Assembly: GCA_947482825.1 (NCBI GenBank)
Contig: CANKMT010000001.1
Span: 1 to 64,000 of the forward strand
Source: Betaproteobacteria bacterium
GTDB lineage: Bacteria; Pseudomonadota; Gammaproteobacteria; Burkholderiales; SG8-39
Direction of reading: 5' to 3'
Length of the DNA: 64,000 nt
Below the pieces are notes generated by a model. That model ran no database searches and was not told the origin of the DNA. It saw only the letters and a list, made by a program, of their open reading frames with translations. Every line of letters begins with the position of its first letter. Positions within the stretch are counted from its first letter, which is position 1. Shown piece after piece: positions 27,886-36,999 of the stretch. Position numbers and translations under genes: made by a program.

Positions 27886-28006
27886 TTGATCTCTCCGGTG
27901 GGGGAAGAAGAATCCCGAAACACATTGTGGCGGCGCCGCTCGGCGTCTTCTGTGCGTTCGCGTACACAGGGTGCGGAGAAGGGGGACGAAAGGCTAGAAT
28001 TTCCCC

Positions 28007-28897
28007 ATGAACATCCAGCGCAGCGTTCGAACCCCCATCCTTGAAATCGGCTATCTCGAATCCGGGCCACCCGCCGGCCCGCCGGTGATCCTGCTGCATG
28101 GCTGGCCCTCGGACGTGCACGACTGGGACGCCGTAGCGAAAGGCCTCGCGGAATCCGGCTACCGCGTGCTGGTGCCCTGGCTGCGCGGGTTCGGCCCGAC
28201 GCGCTTCCTCGACCCGGCCGCGCGCCGCAGCGGCCAGCAGGCGGCGATCGGCGCGGACCTCAAGGATTTCATGGATGCGCTCGGCATCGACAGCGCGCTG
28301 CTCGCGGGCTACGACTGGGGTGGGCGCGCGGCCTGCGTCGTCGCGGCCTTGTGGCCGGAGCGCGTGCGCGGGCTGGTTACGATCAACGGCTACGCGATCC
28401 AGGACATCCGCGCCGCGTGCCTCGCGCCCGCCGACGAGTTCCAGGAGCAGCGCTACTGGTACCAATGGTATTTCCACACCCCGCGCGGCCGCGAGGGCCT
28501 CGCGCGCAACCGGCGCGGCATTGCGAAGCTGCTCTGGAAGCTGTGGTCGCCCAACTGGAATTTCAGCGATGCCGAATTCGAGGCGACCGCGGCGAGTTTC
28601 GACAATCCCGACTTCGTCGACATCACGATCCAGTCCTACTGCCATCGTTACGGGAACGCGCCCGGCGACCCGGAGTACTACGCCCTCGAGCAGCAGCTCG
28701 CGGTGCAGCCGAAGATTTCGGTTCCGACCGTCGTGCTGCACGGCGAATGCGACGGCGTCGGCCCGTCCGGGCAGTCGGCAAATGCCGGTCGCCATTTCAC
28801 CGGACGGTTCGAGCGGCAGGTGATTCCTGTCGCCGGGCATTTCCTGTCGCGCGAGAACCCGGAGTCGGTCGTGCGGGCGGTGCGCTCGTTGGGCTAG
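28007..28897 (+). CDS. Alpha/beta hydrolase, epoxide hydrolase/haloalkane dehalogenase type
   Basis: The 296-residue protein has an oxyanion-hole HGWPSD (residues 31-36), a nucleophile elbow GYDWGG with aspartate D103 rather than serine, and a catalytic histidine in VAGHFLSREN. An Asp nucleophile points to epoxide hydrolase or dehalogenase chemistry rather than esterase activity. The stop overlaps the stop of the convergent LacI gene by three bases. No strong ribosome binding site is visible. Confidence 0.82.
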   Translation: MNIQRSVRTPILEIGYLESGPPAGPPVILLHGWPSDVHDWDAVAKGLAESGYRVLVPWLRGFGPTRFLDPAARRSGQQAAIGADLKDFMDALGIDSALLAGYDWGGRAACVVAALWPERVRGLVTINGYAIQDIRAACLAPADEFQEQRYWYQWYFHTPRGREGLARNRRGIAKLLWKLWSPNWNFSDAEFEATAASFDNPDFVDITIQSYCHRYGNAPGDPEYYALEQQLAVQPKISVPTVVLHGECDGVGPSGQSANAGRHFTGRFERQVIPVAGHFLSRENPESVVRAVRSLG

Positions 28898-29949
28898 TTT
28901 TTTTGCGGCTCTGCCGTGCTGCCGCGCAAGACCAGCTCGAAAGGCAGAGTCTGGAACGCGGCATGCTCCTTTCCTTCGAGTCGTGCGATCACCTGCTCCG
29001 CGGCGGCGCGGCCGACTTCCACGATCGGCGTGCGGATGCTGGTGAGCGCCGGCGTCTGCGTCGCGCCGAGGTCGGTGTTGTCCACGCCGGTGATCGAGAT
29101 GTCCTCGGGGATACGCACGCCGGCTTCACGGCACGCGATCATCCCGCCGACCGCGAACACGTCGTTGGTGCCGACGACCGCGGTCGGTCGATGCTCGAGG
29201 GCCAGCAGCTTTCTCATCATTGCGGCCGAGGCGGCCAGGCTGATCGGCCCGTATTGAACGCACTCGTCGGCCAATGCGAGTCCGGCCTGCGCGAGCGCAG
29301 CACGCATTCCCGCGCCGCGTTCAGTAGCGCGGTCGTTGCCTTCGGTCGGCGCGGAGAGCAGCCCGAAACGCCGGTGGCCGAGGCCGATCAGGTGCTGCGT
29401 CATCGCAAAAGTCGCCGCGCGATTGTCAAAGCCGATGCTCGGGTGCTGGCGCATCGGGTCGACGCCCCAGGTCAGCACATAGGGCCGCCCATAGTTTTCG
29501 AGCAGCGCGAAGAGCGCCGGGTCGTGGTGCAGGCCGACGAACACGAAAGCGTCGACGCCATGTCCAACGAGTTGCTTGGTGATGCGCAATTCGGCGGCCA
29601 GGTCGTAGTGGTGCTCGGCCAGCACCATCGAATAGCCTTCGGCGTCCAGTACGGCCTGCATCGCGCTCGTCGTGCGGGCATACAAGGCGTATTCGAACGA
29701 AGGCACCACGGCGCCGACCATGCGGCTGCGGTGGCTGCGAAGGGCGCGCGCTGCGCCGTGCGGGACATAGCGCAGCTTGGTGACCGCTTCGCGCACGAGG
29801 CGCTGCGTTTCGGCGTCCACCTGCTCCGGATTGTTGATGACGCGCGAAACCGTGGCCGTCGAGACGCCGGCCAGGCGCGCCACGTCCTTGGCGCTCGAGC
29901 GCTTGTCCCGGGACGGGGCGGTTACCTGCTCTGTGGGCGTCGCGGACAT
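28894..29949 (-). CDS. LacI-family transcriptional regulator of the sulfatase locus
   Basis: The 351-residue protein has a LacI helix-turn-helix at residues ~19-40 (SAKDVARLAGVSTATVSRVINN), a hinge helix and a periplasmic-binding-like ligand domain ending TPIVEVGRAAAEQVIARLEG. It is divergent from the ABC importer and sulfatase operon, and two matching TCGA-centred operators lie between them. It most likely represses that operon until a sugar-like ligand binds. Confidence 0.9.
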   Translation of the reverse strand: MSATPTEQVTAPSRDKRSSAKDVARLAGVSTATVSRVINNPEQVDAETQRLVREAVTKLRYVPHGAARALRSHRSRMVGAVVPSFEYALYARTTSAMQAVLDAEGYSMVLAEHHYDLAAELRITKQLVGHGVDAFVFVGLHHDPALFALLENYGRPYVLTWGVDPMRQHPSIGFDNRAATFAMTQHLIGLGHRRFGLLSAPTEGNDRATERGAGMRAALAQAGLALADECVQYGPISLAASAAMMRKLLALEHRPTAVVGTNDVFAVGGMIACREAGVRIPEDISITGVDNTDLGATQTPALTSIRTPIVEVGRAAAEQVIARLEGKEHAAFQTLPFELVLRGSTAEPQKN

Positions 29950-29976
29950 CGGAATCGGGGCCTAAAACCGGCATTT

Positions 29977-29990
29977 TGTATTCGATTGCA
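29977..29990. promoter_or_regulatory. LacI-type operator, copy 1
   Basis: TGTATTCGATTGCA has the dyad form TGTAxTCGAxTACA with one imperfect position. It lies 28 bases upstream of the LacI start and is repeated in inverted orientation at 30070. Confidence 0.65.
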
Positions 29991-30037
29991 TGAATTGTGC
30001 CTGATCTTGTGCGTTGCAAACCGGATTCGTATCGGGG

Positions 30038-30066
30038 TTGTGCCTGCCGGGAGGCGCTGATACGAT
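30038..30066 (+). promoter_or_regulatory. Promoter of the importer-sulfatase operon
   Basis: TTGTGC (30038-30043) and TACGAT (30061-30066) are 17 bases apart. Operator copy 2 begins 3 bases after the -10 box, a classic position for repression. Confidence 0.55.
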
Positions 30067-30069
30067 CCA

Positions 30070-30083
30070 TGTAATCGAATACA
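30070..30083. promoter_or_regulatory. LacI-type operator, copy 2
   Basis: TGTAATCGAATACA is a 14-base dyad with a central TCGA, as LacI/GalR proteins prefer. Its centre is 93 bases from that of copy 1. Confidence 0.68.
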
Positions 30084-30123
30084 AATTCGCCCGACGCCCG
30101 TCTGGGATACAAAGGAGACTCGC

Positions 30124-31530
30124 ATGAAAAAGCGTTCCCCCATGGACCACGCGCCGCAGCTACCCGGCCGCCGCAATGCGCTTCGCATGGGCGCCGCCCT
30201 AGGCGCCGCCGGGGTGCTCGGCCCGAACTTCGCCTTTGCACAGGACGACCTCGCCGCCTATCGCAGCGCCAAGATCAACTGGAAGCAGGCCGAAGGCGAG
30301 TCGATCACCGTCGCGGTGATCCCGGCGAGCTACTTCGAGAACCTGATCTCGCTGCAACCGCAGTTCGAGACGCTCACCGGCATCAAGTTGCGCTTCGAGA
30401 AAGTGCCGCCCGGCCAGATCCGCCAGAAAGCGATGCTGGACCTTTCGTCGAAGACTGCAACGTACGCAACGCATGCGGCCGACCCCATGTACTACCCGCT
30501 CTACGTCGCCAACAAGTGGGCCGAGCCGCTCGACAAGTACTTGAACGACGCTTCGCTCACCGATCCGGCGTGGTTCCGCTTTGATGACATTATCAAGGCC
30601 TGGCGCGACGCCGACTCGGTCGATGGCAAGCCTTACGGCATCCCGTTCGACGGCGAAGTGACCGTGCAGGTCTATCGCAAGGACCTCTACGAAGCCAAAG
30701 GGCTCAAGCCGGCCGACACTTACGAGCAACTCGTCGCCAACGCGAAGGCGCTGAACGACCCGGCCAACCGCACCTACGGCCTCGCGCTGCGCGGCTTCTC
30801 CGGTGCCGGCCAGAACATGTACATCTACCCGTCGCTGTTCCGTGGTTTCGGCGGGAGCTGGGGCAGCGGCAACAACATCGTGGTCAATTCACCGGAAGCC
30901 GTTCGCGCGCTCACCTGGTACGTCGATACGCTCACCGCCTATGCGCCGCCTGCCGTGCGCAACTGGAACTGGCCGGACATCGCCGATGCGTTCTCGCAAG
31001 GCACGGTGGCAACCTATATCGACGCGCATTCGTCGGCTGCGGTGATCAACAACCCGGAAAAATCCAAGGTCGTCGGCAAGATTGCCTACGCGCGCTGGCC
31101 AAAAGGGCCGAACGGCAAGCGCGTGACCTCGATCTGGAACTGGGGCTTCCCGATCAATGCGGCGTTGTCGGAGAAGGCCAAGCGAGCCACTTGGCTCTTC
31201 ATCCAGTGGGCCGCATCGGCCGAGACGCAGGCACGCACGTCATGGAAATTCGCCGGGCCCGCGAAGCGCTCGGGCATCAACCGCATGTCGCTTTGGCGTT
31301 CGGCAGATTTCGCCGCGGCCATGAAAGGCGCAGGCGACAACTTCATTCCCGCGGCACTCGAGTCTCTCGAACATGACACCGACGTCGATTGGCGCCCGCG
31401 CGTGCCGCAGTGGCCGGCGATCGGCGAGACGATGGCCACCGCGATCCAGGCTGCGCTCGTCGGCCAGAAGAAGCCCAAGGAAGCGCTGGACGAGGCGCAG
31501 GCGCGCATCCAGCAGATCCTGAAAGGTTAG
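30124..31530 (+). CDS. ABC transporter sugar-type solute-binding protein
   Basis: The 468-residue protein has a twin-arginine signal (GRRNALRMGAALGAAGVLG, R16-R17), cleaved after AFA, followed by an extracellular solute-binding fold of the MalE class. It captures a carbohydrate-like ligand for the importer encoded next. AGGAG lies 6 bases before the ATG. The locus context (sulfatase, LacI regulator) suggests a sulfated or desulfated saccharide, which is inference. Confidence 0.88.
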   Translation: MKKRSPMDHAPQLPGRRNALRMGAALGAAGVLGPNFAFAQDDLAAYRSAKINWKQAEGESITVAVIPASYFENLISLQPQFETLTGIKLRFEKVPPGQIRQKAMLDLSSKTATYATHAADPMYYPLYVANKWAEPLDKYLNDASLTDPAWFRFDDIIKAWRDADSVDGKPYGIPFDGEVTVQVYRKDLYEAKGLKPADTYEQLVANAKALNDPANRTYGLALRGFSGAGQNMYIYPSLFRGFGGSWGSGNNIVVNSPEAVRALTWYVDTLTAYAPPAVRNWNWPDIADAFSQGTVATYIDAHSSAAVINNPEKSKVVGKIAYARWPKGPNGKRVTSIWNWGFPINAALSEKAKRATWLFIQWAASAETQARTSWKFAGPAKRSGINRMSLWRSADFAAAMKGAGDNFIPAALESLEHDTDVDWRPRVPQWPAIGETMATAIQAALVGQKKPKEALDEAQARIQQILKG

Positions 31531-31534
31531 GTGC

Positions 31535-32434
31535 GTGGGGTCAGGCACGAAGCCTGCGCGATCCTTGGCCGCGCAGGAGCGCCGCTTCGCGCTCGCGCTT
31601 TTCGTGCCGGCGCTGCTCGTGCTGCTGCTGACCACGACGGTCCCGTTGGTCTACCTAGGCTGGACCAGCTTGCAAAAGCTCGACATGAGCATGCCGTGGC
31701 TGTCGGGGTTCGCAGGCCTGGGCAACTACGCCAAGATGGGCGGCGACCCGCGCTTCTGGAATTCGCTGGTGCTCACCGGGGTCTACACCGGCACGACCGT
31801 TGTCCTGCAGGTGATCATCGGCCTGTCGCTTGCGCTGCTGGTGCTGCAGATCCCGAAAGGGCAGGGCCTGCTGCGGGTCGCGGCGATCCTGCCGATCGTG
31901 CTTGCGCCCGTGGTGGTGGGCCTTTTCTGGCGCACGCTGGTGCTCGCGCCGGATTTCGGCCTCGTCGATCTCGTGACGCGCACCGTGGGGCTCGGGAGCC
32001 ACAACTGGCTCGGCGACCCGCAACTGGCGCTGATCTCGGTGATCGCGATCCACACCTGGCAGTGGACTCCGTTCGCATTTCTCGTGCTGCTCGCTACGCT
32101 GGCCACGCTGCCGCCGGACGTCTATGAGGCCGCGCGCCTGGACCGCGCCGGCGCGTGGCAGCGGTTCTGGCATATCACGCTGCCGCTGATCCGTCCCGCG
32201 ATCGTCATGGTGGTGATCCTGCGCATGATGACTGCGCTTTCAGCATTCGCCGCGATCTTCGCAGCCACCGGCGGCGGGCCGGGCTCGGCGACCGAGATCC
32301 TCAACCTCTATGCGTACCGGACGTCGTTCACCGAACTGAACCTCGGCTACGGCGCGTCGCTTGCGATGGTGCTCCTGTCGATCACGATGGCGATTTCGTA
32401 CCTGATGTTCCGGTTGCGGCGGGCGCGCTCATGA
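31535..32434 (+). CDS. ABC sugar transporter permease, MalF/UgpA type
   Basis: The 299-residue protein has about six membrane helices and the permease EAA loop (DVYEAARLDRAGAWQRFWHITLPLIRP) that docks to the ATPase. Its GTG start is 5 bases after the binding-protein stop, and the next permease overlaps it by ATGA. It forms the inner-membrane channel with the second permease. Confidence 0.87.
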   Translation: MGSGTKPARSLAAQERRFALALFVPALLVLLLTTTVPLVYLGWTSLQKLDMSMPWLSGFAGLGNYAKMGGDPRFWNSLVLTGVYTGTTVVLQVIIGLSLALLVLQIPKGQGLLRVAAILPIVLAPVVVGLFWRTLVLAPDFGLVDLVTRTVGLGSHNWLGDPQLALISVIAIHTWQWTPFAFLVLLATLATLPPDVYEAARLDRAGAWQRFWHITLPLIRPAIVMVVILRMMTALSAFAAIFAATGGGPGSATEILNLYAYRTSFTELNLGYGASLAMVLLSITMAISYLMFRLRRARS

Positions 32435-33273
32435 CCGGCCGCAAGCCCTTTCGCAGCCTCGCGCTCGCCGCAGTCGCCGGTGTCGGCCTCGCGGTGTGGG
32501 TGTTCCCGGTGATCTGGGGCCTGCTGACCTCGTTCAAGACCGAGCGCGACGTGCTGGCCTATCCGCCGGTGTGGTTCTTCAAGCCGACGCTGGACAACTA
32601 CCGCGAAGTGATCTTCGGCGCCTCCTCGATCATGCCCAACCTGTGGTCGAGCCTGGTGGTGTCCACGTCGGCGACGTTCTTCACGATGCTGTTCGCGATT
32701 CCCGCGGCCTACGCGCTCGCCCGCCTCAAATACCCGGCCAAGCGCGCCTCGGGCTTCTACGTTCTCGCCACGCAAATGCTGCCGCCGGTGGGCCTCATCA
32801 TTCCCTATTACCTCGCCCTGCAGAAGGTCGGCGGGTTGGACACGTACAGCGGGCTCACGCTGATCTACCTCACGTTCTCGCTGCCGTTCGCGATCTGGCT
32901 GATGGTGTCCTACTTCGAGGACATCCCGTTCGAAATGGAGGAGGCCGCGCTGCTCGATCGCGCCGGTCGCCTGCGCACGCTCTGGTACGTGATCCTGCCG
33001 CAGGTGCGCGGCGGCATCGCGGTGACTACGATCTTCGTGTTCCTCAATGCGTGGAACGAGTTCATGTTCGCCGTCGTGCTCGGCGGCAACCGCGTGCGGC
33101 CGGTCACGGTCGCGATGTTCAACTTCATCTCGGTGGAGCAGACCCAGTGGGCCAAGGTGGCTGCCGGGGCCATGCTCGCGATGCTGCCGGTGATCCTGAT
33201 CGGCCTGTTCGCGCAACGCCATATCGTGAAAGGACTCACCGTGGGCGCAGTCAAGGGAGGCGGGCGGCGATGA
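32431..33273 (+). CDS. ABC sugar transporter permease, MalG/UgpE type
   Basis: The 280-residue protein has six predicted helices and an EAA loop (PFEMEEAALLDRAGRLRTLWYVILPQVRGG). ATG at 32431 overlaps the preceding stop, so a longer upstream frame is rejected. It completes the heterodimeric channel; the ATPase gene overlaps its stop. Confidence 0.88.
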   Translation: MTGRKPFRSLALAAVAGVGLAVWVFPVIWGLLTSFKTERDVLAYPPVWFFKPTLDNYREVIFGASSIMPNLWSSLVVSTSATFFTMLFAIPAAYALARLKYPAKRASGFYVLATQMLPPVGLIIPYYLALQKVGGLDTYSGLTLIYLTFSLPFAIWLMVSYFEDIPFEMEEAALLDRAGRLRTLWYVILPQVRGGIAVTTIFVFLNAWNEFMFAVVLGGNRVRPVTVAMFNFISVEQTQWAKVAAGAMLAMLPVILIGLFAQRHIVKGLTVGAVKGGGRR

Positions 33274-34340
33274 GCGGCAACGAGGCAATGCGCGCCTCCG
33301 CGAGCGTTCGGATCGAAGGGGTGGTCAAGCGCCATGGAACGACCACGGTGCTCCACGGCGTGGACCTGGCGATCGAGCCGGGCGAGTTCTTCGTGCTGCT
33401 CGGGCCCTCTGGCTCGGGCAAGACCACCACGCTGCGGATCCTCGCGGGCCTGGAGCCGGTGAGCGACGGCCGCGTTTTCATGGACGAAGTCGACGTAACA
33501 ATGCGCGAGCCGGGCGAGCGCGACGTCGCGATGGTGTTCCAGAGCTACGCGCTCTACCCGCACATGACGGTGGCGCAGAACATCGGCTTCCCGCTCAAGA
33601 TGGTCGGCACGCCATCGGTAGAGGTCGCCGCTGCGGTCAACGAAGCAGCCGCAAAGGTCGGCATCGCGCACCTGCTCGGGCGCACGCCGGGCCAGCTCTC
33701 CGGCGGCCAGCAGCAGCGCTGTGCACTGGCACGCGCGATCGTGAGGCAACCGCGCCTGTTCCTGCTCGACGAGCCGCTGTCGAACCTCGACGCCAAGCTG
33801 CGCATGGAAACCCGTCTCGAACTGCACGCGCTGCAACGCAACCTCGGCGCGACCACGGTGTACGTCACGCATGACCAGGAAGAGGCGATGACGCTCGCCG
33901 ACCGGATCGCGGTCTTCATGGACGGGCGCATCGTGCAGGTGGGCACGCCGCGCGAAGTGTTCTCCACGCCGCGCACGATCGAGGTCGCCGGGTTCATCGG
34001 CACGCCGGCGATGAACTTCGTGTCCGGCGCGTGGAGCGGCGCCACGGTGACGGTCGCGGGAGTACCGCTCGCCGTACGCGCGTCGACCGACCAGCCGCGC
34101 GAAGTGAAGCTCGGCGTGCGCCCGAACGACCTGCGCATCGTCGCCGAAGGACTGCCGGCGCGGATCGAACGGATCGAGGACCTCGGCGACAGCTGCATCG
34201 TGAGCTTCGCCGCCGGCGAGAGCCACCTGAAACTGAAGAGCGATCGCCTCCATCCGGTGAAGGAGGGCGACGAAGTGCGCCTCGCCTTCGAGCCGGGCGC
34301 CGAGCATTTGTTCGACGCGCAGACCGGCGCGCGGCTCTGA
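33270..34340 (+). CDS. ABC transporter ATPase, MalK/UgpC type
   Basis: The 356-residue protein has Walker A GPSGSGKTT (45-53), signature LSGGQQQR (144-151), Walker B LFLLDEP and a C-terminal regulatory OB/TOBE domain, as in MalK-like ATPases that can energise several sugar importers. Its start overlaps the permease stop by four bases. The sulfatase gene follows after 22 bases. Confidence 0.9.
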   Translation: MSGNEAMRASASVRIEGVVKRHGTTTVLHGVDLAIEPGEFFVLLGPSGSGKTTTLRILAGLEPVSDGRVFMDEVDVTMREPGERDVAMVFQSYALYPHMTVAQNIGFPLKMVGTPSVEVAAAVNEAAAKVGIAHLLGRTPGQLSGGQQQRCALARAIVRQPRLFLLDEPLSNLDAKLRMETRLELHALQRNLGATTVYVTHDQEEAMTLADRIAVFMDGRIVQVGTPREVFSTPRTIEVAGFIGTPAMNFVSGAWSGATVTVAGVPLAVRASTDQPREVKLGVRPNDLRIVAEGLPARIERIEDLGDSCIVSFAAGESHLKLKSDRLHPVKEGDEVRLAFEPGAEHLFDAQTGARL

Positions 34341-34362
34341 ATACCACCAAAACGGGAAAGAC

Positions 34363-35982
34363 ATGAAACCGACCAAACCGAACGTCGTCCTGATCCTGAA
34401 CGACGACATGGGCTACTCCGACATCGGCTGCTACGGCGGCGAGATCGACACGCCGAACATCGACCGGCTCGCGGCCAACGGGCTGCGCTTCTCGCAGTTC
34501 TACAACACCGCGCGTTGCAGCCCCTCGCGCGCCTCGATGCTCACCGGCCTGCACCCGCACCAGACCGGCGTCGGCATCCTCACCTACGATTCGGGGCCCG
34601 AAGGCTATGCCGGCAACCTCAACCACAAGTGCGTGACGATCCCGCAGGCGTTGAAAGCGTCCGGCTACAAGACCTACATGAGCGGCAAGTGGCACGTGGC
34701 CAGCAGCTTGACCAAGCCCACGGACACGTGGCCGCTGCAACGAGGGTTTGATGAGTTCTACGGCACGATCATCGGCGCCGGCAGCTTCTACGACCCGAAC
34801 ACGCTCACGCGCGGCAACGAGAACGTCGAGCACGAGGCGCGGAAGGAGGGTTTCTTCTACACGGATGCGATCAGCGACCAGGCGGTGGCCTATATCGAAA
34901 GGCACCGGCGCGAGAACCCGGACCAGCCGTTCTTCGAGTACGTCGCCTATACCGCGCCGCATTGGCCGCTGCATGCGCACGACGAGGACATTGCGAAGTA
35001 CAAGGGAAGATTCGATGCGGGCTGGGACGCGCTGCGCGAAAAGCGGCTGGAGAAGCTCGTCGCCTCCGGCCTCCTCGACAAGGCGTGGAAGCTTTCCGAT
35101 CGCGATCCCACCCAGCCGCCGTGGACCCAGGCCGAGCACAAGGCGTGGCTGCTGCGCTGCATCGAGGTCTATGCCGCGCAGATCGACCGCATGGACCAGG
35201 GCATCGGCCGCATCCTGAGGGCGTTGGAGACAACCGGGCAGATGGACAACACGGTGGTGATCTTTCTGGCCGACAACGGCGCCTGCGCCGAGGACATCCC
35301 CGAGAACGTGACGATCGATGAGCTGGTCAACAAGTTGATGATCGCCAAGTCGCATACGCGCTCCGGCGAACCGGTGCAATTCGGCAACAACCCGGAGCGC
35401 ATGCCGGGGCCGGAGAACACTTACCAGAGCTACGGTCAGGCTTGGGCCAACCTGTCGAACTCGCCGTTCCGGTTCTACAAGCACTGGATCCACGAAGGCG
35501 GCATCTCGACACCCATGATCGTGCACTGGCCCAAGGGCATCGCCGACAAGGGCGCGATCCGCCATGCGCCGGGATACTTGCCGGACATCATGGCCACGAT
35601 CCTCGACGTGACCGGCACGCCGTACCCGCAGGCGTGGGAGGGCAAGCCGGTCGAGCCTCTCGAAGGAAAATCGCTCGCGCCGGTGTTCGCGAAAGACGGC
35701 CTGGATCGCCCGCCGATGTTCTGGGAGCACGAAGGCAATGCCGCGGTGCGGATCGGCAAGTGGAAGCTCGTGCGCGACTATCCGAGGGCGTGGGAACTCT
35801 ACGACATGGAACCCGACCGCACCGAACTGCACGACCTCGCTTCGAAATTCCCCGAGCGCGTTGCGGACATGGCGCAGCAGTACGAGGCCTGGGCAAAGCG
35901 CTGCGGCGTGATTCCGCGCGAGAAGATCATCGCGCTGATGAAAAACCAAGGTGTGACGCGCGCGTTCTGGGAGAAGGAGTAG
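34363..35982 (+). CDS. Arylsulfatase (type I, formylglycine-dependent)
   Basis: The 539-residue protein has the sulfatase start PNVVLILNDDMGYSDIGCYGG with metal-binding aspartates, the modification motif C52-S-P-S-R56 followed by ASMLTG, SGKWH, and FLADNGAC. Cys52 must be converted to formylglycine for activity, and the converting enzyme is encoded immediately downstream. No signal peptide is seen, so it probably acts in the cytoplasm on imported sulfate esters, consistent with the upstream ABC importer. Confidence 0.9.
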   Translation: MKPTKPNVVLILNDDMGYSDIGCYGGEIDTPNIDRLAANGLRFSQFYNTARCSPSRASMLTGLHPHQTGVGILTYDSGPEGYAGNLNHKCVTIPQALKASGYKTYMSGKWHVASSLTKPTDTWPLQRGFDEFYGTIIGAGSFYDPNTLTRGNENVEHEARKEGFFYTDAISDQAVAYIERHRRENPDQPFFEYVAYTAPHWPLHAHDEDIAKYKGRFDAGWDALREKRLEKLVASGLLDKAWKLSDRDPTQPPWTQAEHKAWLLRCIEVYAAQIDRMDQGIGRILRALETTGQMDNTVVIFLADNGACAEDIPENVTIDELVNKLMIAKSHTRSGEPVQFGNNPERMPGPENTYQSYGQAWANLSNSPFRFYKHWIHEGGISTPMIVHWPKGIADKGAIRHAPGYLPDIMATILDVTGTPYPQAWEGKPVEPLEGKSLAPVFAKDGLDRPPMFWEHEGNAAVRIGKWKLVRDYPRAWELYDMEPDRTELHDLASKFPERVADMAQQYEAWAKRCGVIPREKIIALMKNQGVTRAFWEKE

Positions 35983-35993
35983 GGCGGCTGGGG

Positions 35994-36935
35994 ATGAAGT
36001 CCTGTTGCACGCCGGGTGCAGCGAAGGGCGGGGATCTTCAGGCGCTCCCGCCTTCGACGCTGTCACCGGGGCCGGTGAAGGCGGTAGACCTCATCCGCAT
36101 TCCTGAATCGGAATTCACGATGGGCAACGATTCGCCCGAAGCGGTGGAGGGGGATGGCGAAGGGCCTTCGCGGCGCGTTTCCGTTTCGGCTTTTTCCATT
36201 GCGCCGAGGACTGTTACCAACCTCGAGTTCGGCGACTTCGTTCGCGACACCCGCTACGTGACCGAGGCCGAGCAGGCGGGCAGTTCCTTCGTCTTCTACC
36301 TGCAGCTTACGGAAGACGTGCGCAACCGCGCGCGGCAGCACGCGACCGGCCTGCCGTGGTGGCTGCCGGTGGAAGACGCCTCGTGGCAACGTCCCGAAGG
36401 CGCCGGCTCGCAAATCCACGCCCGGCCTGATCATCCGGTTGTGCATGTGTCTTGGAACGACGCGAAAGCCTATTGCGCATGGGCGGGCGCGCGCCTGCCG
36501 ACTGAGGCCGAATGGGAATGTGCCGCACGCGGCGGGTTGGAGGGCAGGCGGTTCGCATGGGGCGACGATCTCACGCGCGACGGCGTGCCGCTTTGCAACG
36601 TCTGGCGCGGCGGGTTCCCGAACGCGCCTGCGGAGGGCTGGTGGCCCGGGCCGGTGTCTGCCTGCGAGAACGAGCCGAACGGGTACGGCCTCCACAACGT
36701 GTGCGGCAACGTCTGGGAATGGTGCGCCGATTGGTTCAGCCCAGCCTATCACTTGGAGACCGCGCCGAGCGATCCGCTGTACGAGAAACCCACCAGCCGC
36801 CGCTCGATGCGCGGCGGCTCGTTCCTTTGCCACGACTCCTATTGCAATCGCTATCGCGTCGGAGCGCGCAGTTCGAATACGCCGGAAAGTGCCTCCAGCA
36901 ACTTGGGGTTCCGGGTTGCGGTTTCAGGGTCTTGA
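35994..36935 (+). CDS. Formylglycine-generating enzyme (SUMF1/FGE family)
   Basis: The 313-residue protein has the FGE-sulfatase fold: TNLEFGDFVRDTRYVTEAE, HPVVHVSWNDAKAYCAWAGARLPTEAEWE, GLHNVCGNVWEWCADW, MRGGSFLCHDSYCNRYRVGARSS and SSNLGFRVA. C279 and C284 match the copper-binding catalytic cysteines of aerobic FGEs. It converts the Cys of CxPxR to formylglycine. The ATG is 11 bases after the sulfatase stop, so maturase and substrate are made together. Confidence 0.92.
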   Translation: MKSCCTPGAAKGGDLQALPPSTLSPGPVKAVDLIRIPESEFTMGNDSPEAVEGDGEGPSRRVSVSAFSIAPRTVTNLEFGDFVRDTRYVTEAEQAGSSFVFYLQLTEDVRNRARQHATGLPWWLPVEDASWQRPEGAGSQIHARPDHPVVHVSWNDAKAYCAWAGARLPTEAEWECAARGGLEGRRFAWGDDLTRDGVPLCNVWRGGFPNAPAEGWWPGPVSACENEPNGYGLHNVCGNVWEWCADWFSPAYHLETAPSDPLYEKPTSRRSMRGGSFLCHDSYCNRYRVGARSSNTPESASSNLGFRVAVSGS

Positions 36936-36980
36936 AGCGGTTGTTGTGGGTAGGTTCGAGTCGGTCCGGAAAAATGTATT

Positions 36981-36999
36981 GCGGCCGCTGGGCGGCCGC
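36981..36999. terminator. Perfect hairpin between convergent genes
   Basis: Two copies of the self-complementary GCGGCCGC are separated by TGG, giving an 8-base-pair GC stem with a 3-base loop, between the FGE gene and the convergent vapC. On the minus strand a short T run follows 5 bases after the stem; on the plus strand there is none. Confidence 0.4.
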
